Source: Aurantiochytrium sp. KH105 (Eukaryota; Sar; Bigyra; Thraustochytrida; Thraustochytriidae). Taken from it: a stretch of 64,000 bases of DNA. Shown here piece by piece: positions 38,622-48,457 of this stretch (the first letter of the stretch is position 1; every line of letters starts with the position of its first letter). A program made the translations under genes and the position numbers. The notes under the pieces are model-generated. The model worked only from the letters and a program-made list of their open reading frames with translations, made no database searches and had not been told where the DNA came from. The stretch covers positions 248,001 to 312,000 of the forward strand of contig BGKB01000039.1 of NCBI GenBank assembly GCA_003116975.1. Reading direction: 5' to 3'.

Positions 38622-39932
38622 TAAAATGATTTCAGAGACGCTTCAAAATGTCCTGCTAAAGAACTTCAATTTCAATCTTTCTTTCCCACGTCGCGTTTCA
38701 CTTTGTGCCATCTTTAACGGTGTTTCGGGAATTGAAAAAAGTCCCCTCGAAAAAGCAAGGTACGGGCAGTCTCCGCCGATGATCGCTTTCTCTTCTCTCC
38801 CTGTCCGCGCCCGGCAAAATGTACGGACACGGGTCCTCTTCTCTCCGCTCGGCGCTGCTGTGCCTGCTCTTGCTGCAACTCCCACCGGTGACCGGCCGTC
38901 CGTTTGCCACGGTGGAAGCGGCCCGAAAACGCGATCGGCTACGGACACTTTCACCGTCGCTGCCATGGACGCCGCGACGGCTCGCCACTGGCGGCCCAAT
39001 CGTGACGGGCGGCGCCAAAGCGCGTGCTCGCAAGAGCCGCACCGCTGCCGCACCACTGCCGCACCGCTGCCGCTGCCGTTTCCCACAGCCACCGCGCGAG
39101 GCAGTGGACGCCAACTGTGGGAAGAGTCGAAGAAGAGAAGAGAACGTCGCTGGAGAGGCTAACAGGGAAGGAAGAGCCGCCAGAAAAGCAAGAGAAGCGC
39201 GCGCGCCGCATCTGCTGCGCCAAGAGCAGAAGCCGGAAGAGGGGGAGGATTTGCTATACCTGTCCCATGGTTGCCTGTGCAACCAAGACCAAGATAGCTA
39301 AGACCAAGCGTGTGCAAAAAGAAGACCCGCTGGGTCGGCTCGCCGTGCCTGCAACGGTCGGTCCGCAGCAGCCACGCCTTCAGAGACTGGTCTTCCTGCC
39401 GTGCGGTAAGTCGTAGTCGAGTCTCGTTTCCTGGTCAGTGTCCGCTGGCCGCTCCGGAATACTGGCTGGTTGGCGCGCAGACCAGTTCGTCTCGCCATCA
39501 GTTGCTTTCTCTGTGACTGGTCGCTACGGAGATCTGGCCGCGGCACGGCGGCCAGGCTCGAGGTCGCTGGCCGGCCGCTGCAGATGCAAACGACAGTTGC
39601 TGGCAAAGATCAGATGGTCCACGGCCCACGACCACTTAGCCAATACGTTCTCTGCTGGTAACCCAGATGAGCGTGTCACCCCCACAAAATGAGTCAAGGT
39701 TCTGAAGAGTCTGCGTTCCAAATTGTTGCCCGTCACAGGTTAAAGGGAAAGTTCTCCGCTCCTGGCTGGAATCCGATCTCAGTAGAAAGGACACCAGGGC
39801 AGGCAACAAGCTTCGAGCTTTGAACTTGCGATCGAATGTTCGGGATACTTTTCGAAGTCTCAGTTGAGTTTGGTGAGGTAGAGCCAGGAGCTTTCGAGGC
39901 TTCTTGTGATGATGGATCTTTCTTTTTTCAAA
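38622..39932. other. Intergenic with one weak secreted-protein candidate
   Basis: Apart from the low-confidence frame at 38819-39301, I see no gene. The sequence after 39300 contains no domain and ends near the unknown minus-strand gene. Confidence 0.4.
38819..39301 (+). CDS. Low-confidence small secreted protein
   Basis: A 160-residue frame starts in good context (aaaatg) with a signal-peptide-like beginning (MYGHGSSSLRSALLCLLLLQ, then LPPVTG). The mature part is Arg/Ala/Pro-rich, without conserved motif, and looks like translated GC-rich sequence. It could be the first exon of a spliced gene. The only support is the N-terminus, so treat it as tentative. Confidence 0.25.
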   Translation: MYGHGSSSLRSALLCLLLLQLPPVTGRPFATVEAARKRDRLRTLSPSLPWTPRRLATGGPIVTGGAKARARKSRTAAAPLPHRCRCRFPQPPREAVDANCGKSRRREENVAGEANREGRAARKAREARAPHLLRQEQKPEEGEDLLYLSHGCLCNQDQDS

Positions 39933-40505
39933 TTAAAATAAGTCTGCGTCCGATGTGAATGAGTCTGAGTGAAGGAGGGAATGCCTGCTTCCCGCATTCT
40001 CACCGCACTTCTTGAAGAGCCTTGCAAAATTAGCAGGAGCCTTCTCAGCCGCACGCCGCTTGAACCCAAAGCGAGCGAGCACACCCGTATCTGATCCTGA
40101 CGCGACTGCAAATTTCTTCGGCTGCCGATTTATCAACAGGCGCTTCCGGGGATTGCTGTAATTGATGTTTCCGTGTTTAGAGACATTTTCACCATGACAG
40201 ACGAACGACTTTTTCTCGCATGCTGATCCGCAGTAGGAAATCGCGATGGATCCTGACTTGGATCGTACGAGCTCAAAATCCTCGCGCATATCATTCTTGC
40301 CGAAAGGCAGGCGTTTACTCTCCACCAGTTTGCCCATGGCGTTCTGCGATAATGCGACGACGAAAAATCGAATGAAATCCTCGCCAAAATCGCCATTGAA
40401 ATGCGTCTCCCAGTTGACACGTTCATCGCGATCCTCCAGGGTCGCCTGCACCCACTTTTTCAAATGATTGATGTCCCCTGACACCCGAGGGATGTCGTCA
40501 ATCAT
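39933..40505 (-). CDS. Hypothetical protein, unknown
   Basis: A 190-residue frame starts at the first ATG, 40505 (MIDDIPRVSGDINHLKKWVQ). The frame remains open upstream through a poly-Gln stretch encoded by CTG/TTG repeats, and a ttgcag at about 40567-40572 could be a splice acceptor, so the true 5' end is uncertain. Composition is ordinary for a soluble protein; a segment FGEDFIRFFVVALSQNAMGK is moderately hydrophobic. The C-terminal half is basic. No family was recognised. Third-position bias is weaker than in the housekeeping genes. Confidence 0.45.
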   Translation of the reverse strand: MIDDIPRVSGDINHLKKWVQATLEDRDERVNWETHFNGDFGEDFIRFFVVALSQNAMGKLVESKRLPFGKNDMREDFELVRSKSGSIAISYCGSACEKKSFVCHGENVSKHGNINYSNPRKRLLINRQPKKFAVASGSDTGVLARFGFKRRAAEKAPANFARLFKKCGENAGSRHSLLHSDSFTSDADLF

Positions 40506-41544
40506 GATCGTGCGCTTGCACTTCCAAATTTGCCTTTGTTGTTGCTGTTGCTGCTGTCGCTGCTGCTGCAAATGGTGGTTAGTGGGTTTATCAGTACGGT
40601 GGTTGTCGACCGTGCGCAGTTGCCGCGGTCTGCGAAACCCGATTTATATTTCGAGTCTCATTAGGTAGATTGTGGGTGGGTCATGTGCGCTGGAAAAATA
40701 TTTTTCATAGCCTCGCTCGAGCTGAAGATGCTTTCCCAAAACGACACACTCGACGGCCAGCAAGGTCACGGTGGTGAACATGCAGTAAAACAACACGCAT
40801 CAAGCAAGCAAACAACTGAAAGCAAGCAAGGCGCCTTCGCTCCTCTCCGTTCCATTGCATTGCATTCCATCCCATCCCCTCCCCTTCCATCCCGCCCATT
40901 CCCATTCCATTCCACGCGGTTCCTCCATTGGCGCAACAGCGGCCAGGCGAAACAGACAGGCAGCAGCAGCTCAGCTGCAGCAGGCAGGCAGGCAGGCAGG
41001 CAGACGGGCAGACGGGCAGCAGACGTGCAGACAGGCTGCGAGCGAGCGAGCCGCAAGGGCCCTCGCAGACCCCCGCGCGGCAGCGGGGAGGCGCTGCGGC
41101 AGCGGATAAGAAGAGGACGCGAGGCGGCGCGACGGCCTCGGGCCTGGGCTTCGTTCGTGTCTTGCGTGCGCTCACAAGCCGCAGCTCATCTTCATCGGCG
41201 TCCGCGAGCTCGTTCGAACATCCATCCATCCGTCGATCCATCCGCCGGTCCGGCCGTACGCTCGCGACCTCGCCTCGCGCGCGCGGCCGCTCCCACCGCG
41301 GGCGCCGGCCTCGCTCTCCCGTCCCCGCGCGCGAGCGTCGCTCTCACCGCGGGCGCGCGGCCGTCGGCGAGAAGCAGAAGCCGCCGCGCGGCAGTTCGGG
41401 CAGACCGCGGCGTCGGCCCGAGAGCCACGAGTCGCGCGCGGCCGCGGCGGAGGCAGACGCAGAAGCAGGCGCGGGCGGCGGCAGCAGCAGGAGCAGCGGC
41501 GCCGGAGCGGAGCGCGGCGCCGTCGGCGGCGAGAAGAGGACAGG
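40506..41544. other. 5' region of glutamate-cysteine ligase gene
   Basis: It holds a cattc-type pyrimidine-rich repeat at about 40853-40920, a GGCA run at about 40979-41003, and a GC-rich stretch up to the start codon. Arg/Ala-rich open frames on both strands are composition artefacts. Confidence 0.5.
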
Positions 41545-43806
41545 ATGGGTTTCCTCGAGAGCGGCAGCCCCATGCGCTGGGAGGACACCCCCGAGTACCA
41601 CAAGATCCTGGACTACGTCATCAAGCACGGCGTGACACAATTCCTTGAGGTTTACGAAAAGGTCAAGGACCGGAAGAATGACGTGCTGCTCTGGGGCGAC
41701 GAGCTCGAATTTCACGTGTACAAGACCATGCCTGACGGCTCTGTCAAGCTCAGCCTGCGCGCGCATGACCTCCTCGCCAAGCTCGAGGCCGAAGACGCCG
41801 AGCTTCTCAGCAAGGAGGGAACCATTCCCCAGGCCACCTGGCACCCGGAGTACGGCGCATGGATGATCGAGGCGACCCCGTACGGTCCATACGGAGGCTT
41901 TTCCGAGGATCTCCGCGATGTCGAGCCCAGTCTCCGGTATCGTCGCCGACGCATCGTCTCGGCCCTCGACAAGGACGAAGGTCTCTGTTCTCTCGTGGCC
42001 TGGCCTCTCATGGGCGTCGGCGACTTTTGCGTGCCCTCGGGACTTAAGCCCGGCGGGTCCGTTGCCGAATCTTACTTTCTCCCTGATGAGCTGATCAACC
42101 CGCACCCTCGTTTTGCGACGCTCACGCGCAACATCCGCCTTCGCAGGGGCAAAAAGGTCGACATCCGACTCCCTCTCTTTTTGGACGAAAAGACGAGCCT
42201 CGAACCGGAGTCGGTCACCGGCAAGACGTTCGCAATCAAATCCCAAGACAACCTCACAGAGACCCGCACGCGCCCAAAGGATGTCTACATGGATGCCATG
42301 GGATTCGGCATGGGCTGCTGCTGCCTGCAAGTCACCTTTCAGGCACGCGATCTTCGCGAGTCGCGCATTCTTTACGACCAGCTCGCCATGCTTTGCCCCA
42401 TCTTTCTGGCGCTCTCGGCCGCGGCGCCCGTCTTCAAGGGCGTTCTCGTAGACACGGACGTGCGCTGGCAAGTGATTGCGCAGAGCGTCGACTGCCGTAC
42501 GCCCGTGAACCTCGGCGCTGCTGAAAAGCCATCCACCTTGCCAGGGGCCACCACGCCCCAGCGCGGCACCCAACGTATCTCCAAGTCGCGTTACGACTCC
42601 ATCGATTGCTTCATCTCCACGGAGCCTAGCCTCCGCCCAGAGTACAACGATGGCGCAATGGAGATGAACCAGGAGGCTCTTGACACGCTGCTTGCGAGCG
42701 GCATTGACGAGCCTCTCGCCCGCCACGTGGCCCATCTCTTTGTGCGTGACCCCTTGGTTGTCTTTAGTGAGCGCATCGAGCAGGTCGACGACAAGCTTTC
42801 CACCGAGCACTTTGAAAACATCCAGAGCACCAATTGGAACACCATGCGCTGGAAGCCCCCAGGTCTCGACGTCAAGACGGGCTGGCGGGTAGAGTTTCGT
42901 CCCATGGAGAAGCAGCTCACGGACTTTGAAGACGCCGCATACATTACGATCATCGTGCTCATTACCCGCGTCATCCTCTTTTTCGATCTCACGCTTTATG
43001 TGCCAATTTCAAAGGTTGACGAGAACATGCGCCGAGCGCACGCGCGCAACGCCGTTCTCGAGCAAAAATTCTATTTCCGCAAAGATCTCCTCGTCCTCAG
43101 CGAACAGTGTGATGAGGACCAAGCCCAGGCTCAGGCCCAAGCTCAGGCCCAGGCCCAAGCCAAGACCCCAGTGGAGGAAGAATACCATGAAATGACCATT
43201 GCCGAGATCCTCACGGGCAAGGGCGAGGAGTTTCCGGGTCTCTTTCCGCTCATTTCCGCCTATCTTGAGATCATGCAGGCGGATCCGGAGACGGTCGAGC
43301 TTGTCAATGTCTACATGGATCTCCTCATTGCACGATCCACAGGCGACTTGCCCACAACGGCCTCGTGGATGCGCGATTTTGTGCAAAAGCACCCCGACTA
43401 CAAGGGTGACTCTGTCGTCTCGGAGAAAATTGCCAGCGATCTCGTGCATCACTGCGAGAAGCTTAGCAACGGCGAAATCCAGGACGAGGCCCTCCTCGGC
43501 AGCAACAAAATCTTTCCTCTCTCGGTGGACCGCTGCAGTCGCGTCAATCCGCGTACGACCACAAACGATTCAGCCATGCCTTCCATTCCCGCGACGCCAC
43601 CGCAGCCTCTTAAGAAACGTTTGCGGGGTGCTAGCTTTCATGAGGAGATCGAAGGCGACAGCCGCTACCTTTACCGCTGCAGCCTCGTACGCTCCCTTGT
43701 GGAAAAGTACAAGAACATGCCCGCGAACAAACACAACCTTACTCGCAAGGGTTTTGCGGACACACCTGCATTTCTGGACTCGGTTTCGGCAAAGATGTCA
43801 AACTAG
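41545..43806 (+). CDS. GCLC: Glutamate-cysteine ligase catalytic subunit
   Basis: The 753-residue intronless enzyme catalyses the first step of glutathione synthesis, ATP-dependent joining of glutamate and cysteine. It matches the eukaryotic type from the first residues (MGFLESGSPMRWEDT; DVLLWGDELEFHVY with the substrate/metal-binding acidic residues; WHPEYGAWMIEATPYGPYGG; LTRNIRLRRGKKVDIRLPLF; MGFGMGCCCLQVTFQA; STNWNTMRWKPP-type region). Length is slightly above the usual ~640 because of an insertion at about residues 524-541 made of Gln-Ala repeats between two otherwise conserved blocks. A gaataaa motif follows the stop codon at once. The N-terminal Met is secure because homology begins at residue 1. 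Confidence 0.96.
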   Translation: MGFLESGSPMRWEDTPEYHKILDYVIKHGVTQFLEVYEKVKDRKNDVLLWGDELEFHVYKTMPDGSVKLSLRAHDLLAKLEAEDAELLSKEGTIPQATWHPEYGAWMIEATPYGPYGGFSEDLRDVEPSLRYRRRRIVSALDKDEGLCSLVAWPLMGVGDFCVPSGLKPGGSVAESYFLPDELINPHPRFATLTRNIRLRRGKKVDIRLPLFLDEKTSLEPESVTGKTFAIKSQDNLTETRTRPKDVYMDAMGFGMGCCCLQVTFQARDLRESRILYDQLAMLCPIFLALSAAAPVFKGVLVDTDVRWQVIAQSVDCRTPVNLGAAEKPSTLPGATTPQRGTQRISKSRYDSIDCFISTEPSLRPEYNDGAMEMNQEALDTLLASGIDEPLARHVAHLFVRDPLVVFSERIEQVDDKLSTEHFENIQSTNWNTMRWKPPGLDVKTGWRVEFRPMEKQLTDFEDAAYITIIVLITRVILFFDLTLYVPISKVDENMRRAHARNAVLEQKFYFRKDLLVLSEQCDEDQAQAQAQAQAQAQAKTPVEEEYHEMTIAEILTGKGEEFPGLFPLISAYLEIMQADPETVELVNVYMDLLIARSTGDLPTTASWMRDFVQKHPDYKGDSVVSEKIASDLVHHCEKLSNGEIQDEALLGSNKIFPLSVDRCSRVNPRTTTNDSAMPSIPATPPQPLKKRLRGASFHEEIEGDSRYLYRCSLVRSLVEKYKNMPANKHNLTRKGFADTPAFLDSVSAKMSN

Positions 43807-44157
43807 GAATAAAAAACAAAAAAAAAAAACAGCAAGCTTCGAATACGACTACTTGGCTCACTTTGAAGAAGAAGAAGAAGAGGAGGCGGCAAGACGTTGG
43901 CGGTGCTGATCTTTGTTGTGATGATCGCGCTCAGTCATGATTTCTGACAACGTGTACCGTTATTGATGGGCTATCGCGATCTCGATCGCGATCTCGGCAC
44001 TGACTGACTTGCAAAAGAAAAGTACAAGCCGGCAATTTTCACCATCACGGCCCATTTCATATCTCTCGGCAGCCGTTGGCGGCAATGCTTACATTCTTTT
44101 GCAATTCAAGTTAGCCCCTACCTCTTCCACGACATCTTATAAGGAAAATAGAAAAGC
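43807..44157. other. Convergent spacer
   Basis: Contains an A-rich run right after the ligase stop codon and the 3' flank of SF3B4. No gene was seen. Confidence 0.5.
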
Positions 44158-45228
44158 TCACTTGGGGGGCGGGGGTGGCGGTGCTGGGGGTCGTGGTGGC
44201 GCTGGGGGCATGGGCGGTCTCGCTTTCGGCGCTGAGCGTCCATTCGGGGATCTGTATTGCTGAGGCAGGGGTGGCGGGGCAGGCATTGGAGGTGGAAGCC
44301 CTTGCATGGGCAGAGGCGGTGGATGCATCAAGTATGGCGCTGTCCCAAAGTAATGTTGCTGCTGGTGGCCTGGCCAGGCGTTCTGCTGGTAACCATTCGA
44401 CGCTCCCATTCCATATTGAGGCAAAGGCGGAGGCCGAGCCATCGGCGGCGGCATCTGGTGCATATGCATTTGGGTCTGCTGCCGTTGCTGCTGCTGCTGA
44501 AGATTGTGATACTGTGCTTGCGAGTTTGGAGCGTACGCCCCTGTAGCGGGACTCTTGCCACCCGCGGCAGAGTTTGAGCCAGGACGAAACCCCTTCTCTT
44601 CGGCTTTTTTCGCTTGCATTTCGGCAGCAAGCAGCCGCTCGGCCTGCGACCCATGCCTCTCCGTCTTGGAACCCTTTTTGAGTGCATACTGAACACGAGC
44701 CTGACGGTTGCAAAGAAACTGGCCATTCATACACTGAATGGCCAAGTCCGAAGCCTCAAAGCTATCGTATGAGATGAAGCCAAATTGCGTAGCCGCGCCG
44801 CTGCCACCGTTCGCCGATCCGACCCCTTCGCCCTTTCGCACGGTCGCACGAAGCACAGTCCCAAAGGTCGAAAACGTATCGTACAAGAGCTTCTCGTTTA
44901 CCATAAGATCCAAATTACCCACAAACAGGTTTGCGCCAATCTCTACGCTACGATCCATGCTACTACGACTCACGCGCATTGGCGCAGAGAACAACTTGAC
45001 CATGTTCATGATCTTGTGCGCATAAGCTGCATCCGAAGCCTGTTTGAACTCCACAAAGCCATACCCGTAGTGCGTGCCGGTGACCTTATCCTTGGGCATA
45101 AAAACCGACGATATCGGCCCGCATTGCACAAAGAGCTCCCACAAAAGGTCCTCGCTCACGCGGCTGTCTAAATTGCTCACGTGGCAGGTGGCCTCCTGGT
45201 TGCGTTGGTGCTGCACGGCGGCGCTCAT
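44158..45228 (-). CDS. SF3B4: Splicing factor 3B subunit 4 (SAP49)
   Basis: The 356-residue protein begins at the ATG at 45228 (MSAAVQHQRNQEATCHVSNL). Two RRMs follow: the first has VSEDLLWELFVQCGPISSVF and GYGFVEF, the second NLFVGNLDLMVNEKLLYDTF and FGFISYDSF. The linker and the sequence after RRM2 (QVRY-type strand, then ERHGSQAERLLAA) are hallmarks of SF3B4, an SF3b component of the U2 snRNP that contacts pre-mRNA near the branch site. The C-terminal third is Pro/Met/Gln-rich with PPP runs, as in other SF3B4 proteins. In RRM1 the usual aromatic RNP2 position is histidine (CHVSNL). It is divergent from TAP42/IGBP1. Confidence 0.95.
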   Translation of the reverse strand: MSAAVQHQRNQEATCHVSNLDSRVSEDLLWELFVQCGPISSVFMPKDKVTGTHYGYGFVEFKQASDAAYAHKIMNMVKLFSAPMRVSRSSMDRSVEIGANLFVGNLDLMVNEKLLYDTFSTFGTVLRATVRKGEGVGSANGGSGAATQFGFISYDSFEASDLAIQCMNGQFLCNRQARVQYALKKGSKTERHGSQAERLLAAEMQAKKAEEKGFRPGSNSAAGGKSPATGAYAPNSQAQYHNLQQQQQRQQTQMHMHQMPPPMARPPPLPQYGMGASNGYQQNAWPGHQQQHYFGTAPYLMHPPPLPMQGLPPPMPAPPPLPQQYRSPNGRSAPKARPPMPPAPPRPPAPPPPPPK

Positions 45229-45672
45229 GGTGCTTCTGCTCTGTTCTGCTCCGTGAAGCCGCGCGCTTACCCCAAGGGCGCACTGCGAGAGGACAAACTC
45301 GCGCGAAGAGTACCGACCGCCTCCTTGAAGCGAGCTCCGCGCGCGCAAGGCCGCTCCGGCCTGCGCGCCGTGAGGGTTGCCTCGTTGGTTGGGGGTCTGC
45401 TTGCTTGCCGTCGCGCCCTCCAAGCAAGCAAGCAGCAAAGCACGCAACAAAGCAAGCACTAAAATCGCACTAAACAGAGACGAAGGCAGACCTATTTGGC
45501 GCGCGCGAAGGAGCGCAGACCCGGAGCAAGCAAGCAAGCGAGCAAGCGAGCGAGCGAGCGAGCGAGCGAACAGACAAGCTAGCACGGACGCACGCGAGCG
45601 CGCAAGCGAGCGCGCAAGCAAAGAAGCAGCATTCAAGGAGTGCGAGCTACTCTCACTCGCGTCGCTAACGCC
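45229..45672. promoter_or_regulatory. Divergent promoter, SF3B4 / TAP42
   Basis: This 444-base gap must hold both promoters. It contains an AAGC/GCGA run at about 45522-45572 and related caag repeats near 45421-45460. No TATA box was seen. Confidence 0.5.
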
Positions 45673-47102
45673 ATGGACGCAGACTCGCGAACGAGGCGCG
45701 AGGCCGCCGCGGCCGCCGAGAGCAGCGGCGCAGACGCAAACGTCGACGAAGCCCAAGTAGCTGTCGAAGATGAGGACGAAAGGTGGCTCCGCGAGGCCGA
45801 AGAGATCCAGCTCAAGGCAGCAGGACGCCTGCGCCAGCCCGGGGCCGGAGCTGGAGCGGAGGATCCCGAGGCGGCCGAAGACCGTCAAGGCTCAGCGCCA
45901 ACGAACGCGAAGGAAGCGAGCAATTCTGATGCCTCCGATTTTGTCATTCTTAGCGAAGAGGATCTTCGTGTTGCATTTCGCGAGGCACAGGCAGCCTATG
46001 ATGCAATCGACAAAAGCGACAAGCCCGGTGGCGATCCGGGCCTGCAGGACGACATTTCCAAATGCATCAAGTTCCTCGATATGTGCTCTGACGCGGTACG
46101 TCGGATGCAAATGTTGTCTGCAAACGAACGACTTGCCGACATGGATCCATCCTCGATCCCCTTCCTGTTTACAAACTATTATGCAGGCAAGCTCGAGCTC
46201 AAGCTCACGCCCCAGGATCCAACCGGGGCGGCCCGCCTTCGTGCTGTCAATGCAGGTACAGCACTACTTGAAAGCTTCTTGGAGATTGCCAAGACGGCTG
46301 GTGCGCTGGATGAGATGGATAAAACCTCCTTGGCGGCGCATCAACATTTGGAAGATTTATTGCATCAAGACGGTGAAGGAAACGGGCATGGAGGCCCTGG
46401 ATCTGCGCTTCCGCCGCAAATGGCCCGTGAGCTCAAGATGGAGCGATTTCGTCGCGGACGCGAAGCCAGAAAACGCCTCGAGGAAATTAATGCTCGTCTC
46501 GAAAAGGCCAAAGGTGATTTGGACGCCGTTGCAGATCTCGGCCGGGAAAAGCTCGAGGCCGCCCTCGATTGCGCCGTCAAGGATGCGCTCGACGAACTCG
46601 ATTCAGCGACGAAAGAAAAGGAAATTCTTCAACACATGGCTCGCATGAACCTGCAGTTCACGCCTGACTCGACACCAATTCCACCGCCCGCACCGGGAAA
46701 GGGCATCGTAAGTTTATTCCGTCTTTTGTTTGAGTGCGAGGCAAAGCGAAGCAAACCGACAAACTAACCTCGAAGTTCTTGTTCGCAATTCAGACAATCA
46801 CTCGCATTGACCAGGACATGATCAATACTCGCGAGACCATTCGTTCGCAGGTCTTTCGCCCAAGTTGGAGGCAGCCGACCATGACGATCGAAGAGTTTGC
46901 CGAGATCGAGATGCGGGAGGCAATCGAGCGCGAGAAACGCGAAAAAGAAAAGTACGTTCGCTATCTCAGAAATCGGCTACTCATGTCTTGTCAATCCGGT
47001 CAGCGCGATGTTTACGTAAGATTCTTTTCTCTTGCAACAGCAGAAGAACGGAATCGAAAGAAACACACGGATACAAAGAGAGGGATAGACAGACAGACAC
47101 AC

Positions 47103-47134
<32 letters not shown>

Positions 47135-47348
47135 TAGAAGAGTAGGACGCACACTGACATTGAACTTTTTTAACGCGTCACTTTTTAGCCGCGAGGCGAA
47201 TCCTGAGGTGCTCAATTTGAAGCAGGTTCACGAGCAGGGGCTCGAGGACGACGTGGAAGTCTACGACAAGGCAACAGAAAAGGATCGTAATTGGGACGAC
47301 TGGAAGGACGACAATCCAAAGGGCCGGGGCGTCACGAAGCGTTTTTGA
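45673..47348 (+). CDS. TAP42/IGBP1 (alpha4) phosphatase regulator, three exons
   Basis: Exons by eye: 45673-46707, 46794-46951, 47189-47348, giving 450 residues. Intron 1 is gtaagt...ttcag with a ctaac branch-like motif; intron 2 is gtacgt...tttag. The family binds and stabilises PP2A-type catalytic subunits in TOR signalling. Diagnostic parts are the helical N-terminal region (FLFTNYYAGKLELKL, then RLRAVNAGTALLESFLEIAK), the basic FRRGREARKRLEEI segment, the MTIEEFAEIEMREAIEREKR helix and the C-terminal WDDWKDDNPKGRG motif. The acidic N-terminus before residue ~90 is an extension relative to yeast Tap42. Intron 2 is 237 bases, a multiple of three without stop, so retention would still give a full-length frame. 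Confidence 0.9.
47096..47135 (+). repeat. GA microsatellite inside TAP42 intron 2
   Basis: An acagagagag-type run of about 40 bases; purine-only over most of its length. It lies within the inferred intron and adds Arg/Glu repeats if the intron is retained. Confidence 0.85.
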
Positions 47349-47631
47349 ACGGTTCTATTCAACATATTTGCCACGACACCCACCAAGGCACATTCAAATG
47401 CTCCCCCAATTTGCAAGGCGTTCGATCAATTCCGCGTCTTGGTATTTAGGTTCTAAGGGGGAGAAAAGTTATTCAAGCTCTTGTACTCGAAACTGCAACG
47501 AATGCCATGCCATACTCAATCAATATGACTTTTCTTATCTCTCTCTCTTCTTCATTCGTCTTCTCTGCTTTTGTGTATTTGCTCTGCTTTGCTTTGCTCT
47601 GCTCTGCTCTGCATTCTGCTTTGTTTCAAAC

Positions 47632-47958
47632 TTACCACGCCTCCTTGTGGAGTTTAGCCTTCTCGACGATGAATTTGCCTACCTTGTATCGCTGCGAAGG
47701 ATTATTTGCGGCCTCATACTTCCAGCCCACAACCAAGCCACAATTCTGGCAGATTGCGTCGCAGACCGTGTGGAGACCTGTCAAGAGCACGCGATCTTCC
47801 TTCGGACCGAGCTTGACGTTGACGGCCTGATTCACAAGGTATGCCCTTCCACTACGTCCATGAAAGCACTTGCTGACAATGTCATCATAATGTGCCACGT
47901 GTGTCCGGCATTTGGAGCACGAATATATGCGGGGTCCTTCAAGCTGTACGAGCGACAT
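47632..47958 (-). CDS. Yippee family zinc-binding protein (YPEL-like)
   Basis: The 108-residue protein is a single Yippee domain: YSCSKCRTHVAHYDDIVSK, then GRSGRAYLV, VNVKLGPKEDRVLLTGLHTV, and CQNCGLVVGWKYE with YKVGKFIVEKAKL. The four metal ligands are the two CxxC pairs about 52 residues apart. Length is normal for YPEL1-5-type proteins. I start at the ATG at 47958 because the frame upstream has only a non-ATG start. The family is conserved in eukaryotes; the YPEL5 branch is part of the CTLH/GID ubiquitin ligase complex, but I cannot tell which branch this is. Confidence 0.93.
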   Translation of the reverse strand: MSLVQLEGPRIYSCSKCRTHVAHYDDIVSKCFHGRSGRAYLVNQAVNVKLGPKEDRVLLTGLHTVCDAICQNCGLVVGWKYEAANNPSQRYKVGKFIVEKAKLHKEAW

Positions 47959-48457
47959 TTCCCTTGCTACCTCCAATCAGAACGTCCCTTGGTTTCCAGG
48001 AAAACTCTTCAAGCCCTCCCTCTCTCCGCGTCTTGCGAAAGATGCAGTGAACTTCGCTCCAAGCAGCTTTGGTAGGCGTGTGAATCCGTGAGCAAAACCC
48101 GCGTGCACTGCTAGCCTCTGTGCTAGCGTTGCTGCGCGCGCGTCTCTGCGCGCGCGCGCACGCTCCCAATGTTTGTTTCGATCGTTGAAGAATTGCGCGA
48201 GTCGCGAGCCCAAAAGGCGAAACCGGAAACGTCTTTCGTAACCGTATCAGGACGTTACACCTCTAGATCGAACAGGGGCTGTCCAAGACCAATGCGGCAA
48301 AAGGCATTCTTTGTTGCAGGTGGATTGAAACACGCCGAGCCAGAGAAGAGAGGTGGAGACGGCCAGAAGCCACGAGGGTGCTCGAGCGAGGCTTCCCCAG
48401 GAAGTCTGCAAACACCCGCGCTGGGCCTGACAACAAAAAAGTCTGCGCTGTTTGATC
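47959..48457. promoter_or_regulatory. Divergent region, Yippee / transposase-like gene
   Basis: Holds both 5' flanks. A short alternating purine-pyrimidine stretch (gcgcgcgcgcg) occurs at about 48134-48160. No gene was recognised. Confidence 0.4.

Noticed and set aside
40683-41648. 321-codon Arg/Ala-rich frame before glutamate-cysteine ligase
   Set aside because: It overlaps repeats and the ligase start in another frame and has no domain.
41344-42810. 488-codon minus-strand frame
   Set aside because: Shadow of the glutamate-cysteine ligase gene, a usual effect of strong third-position bias.
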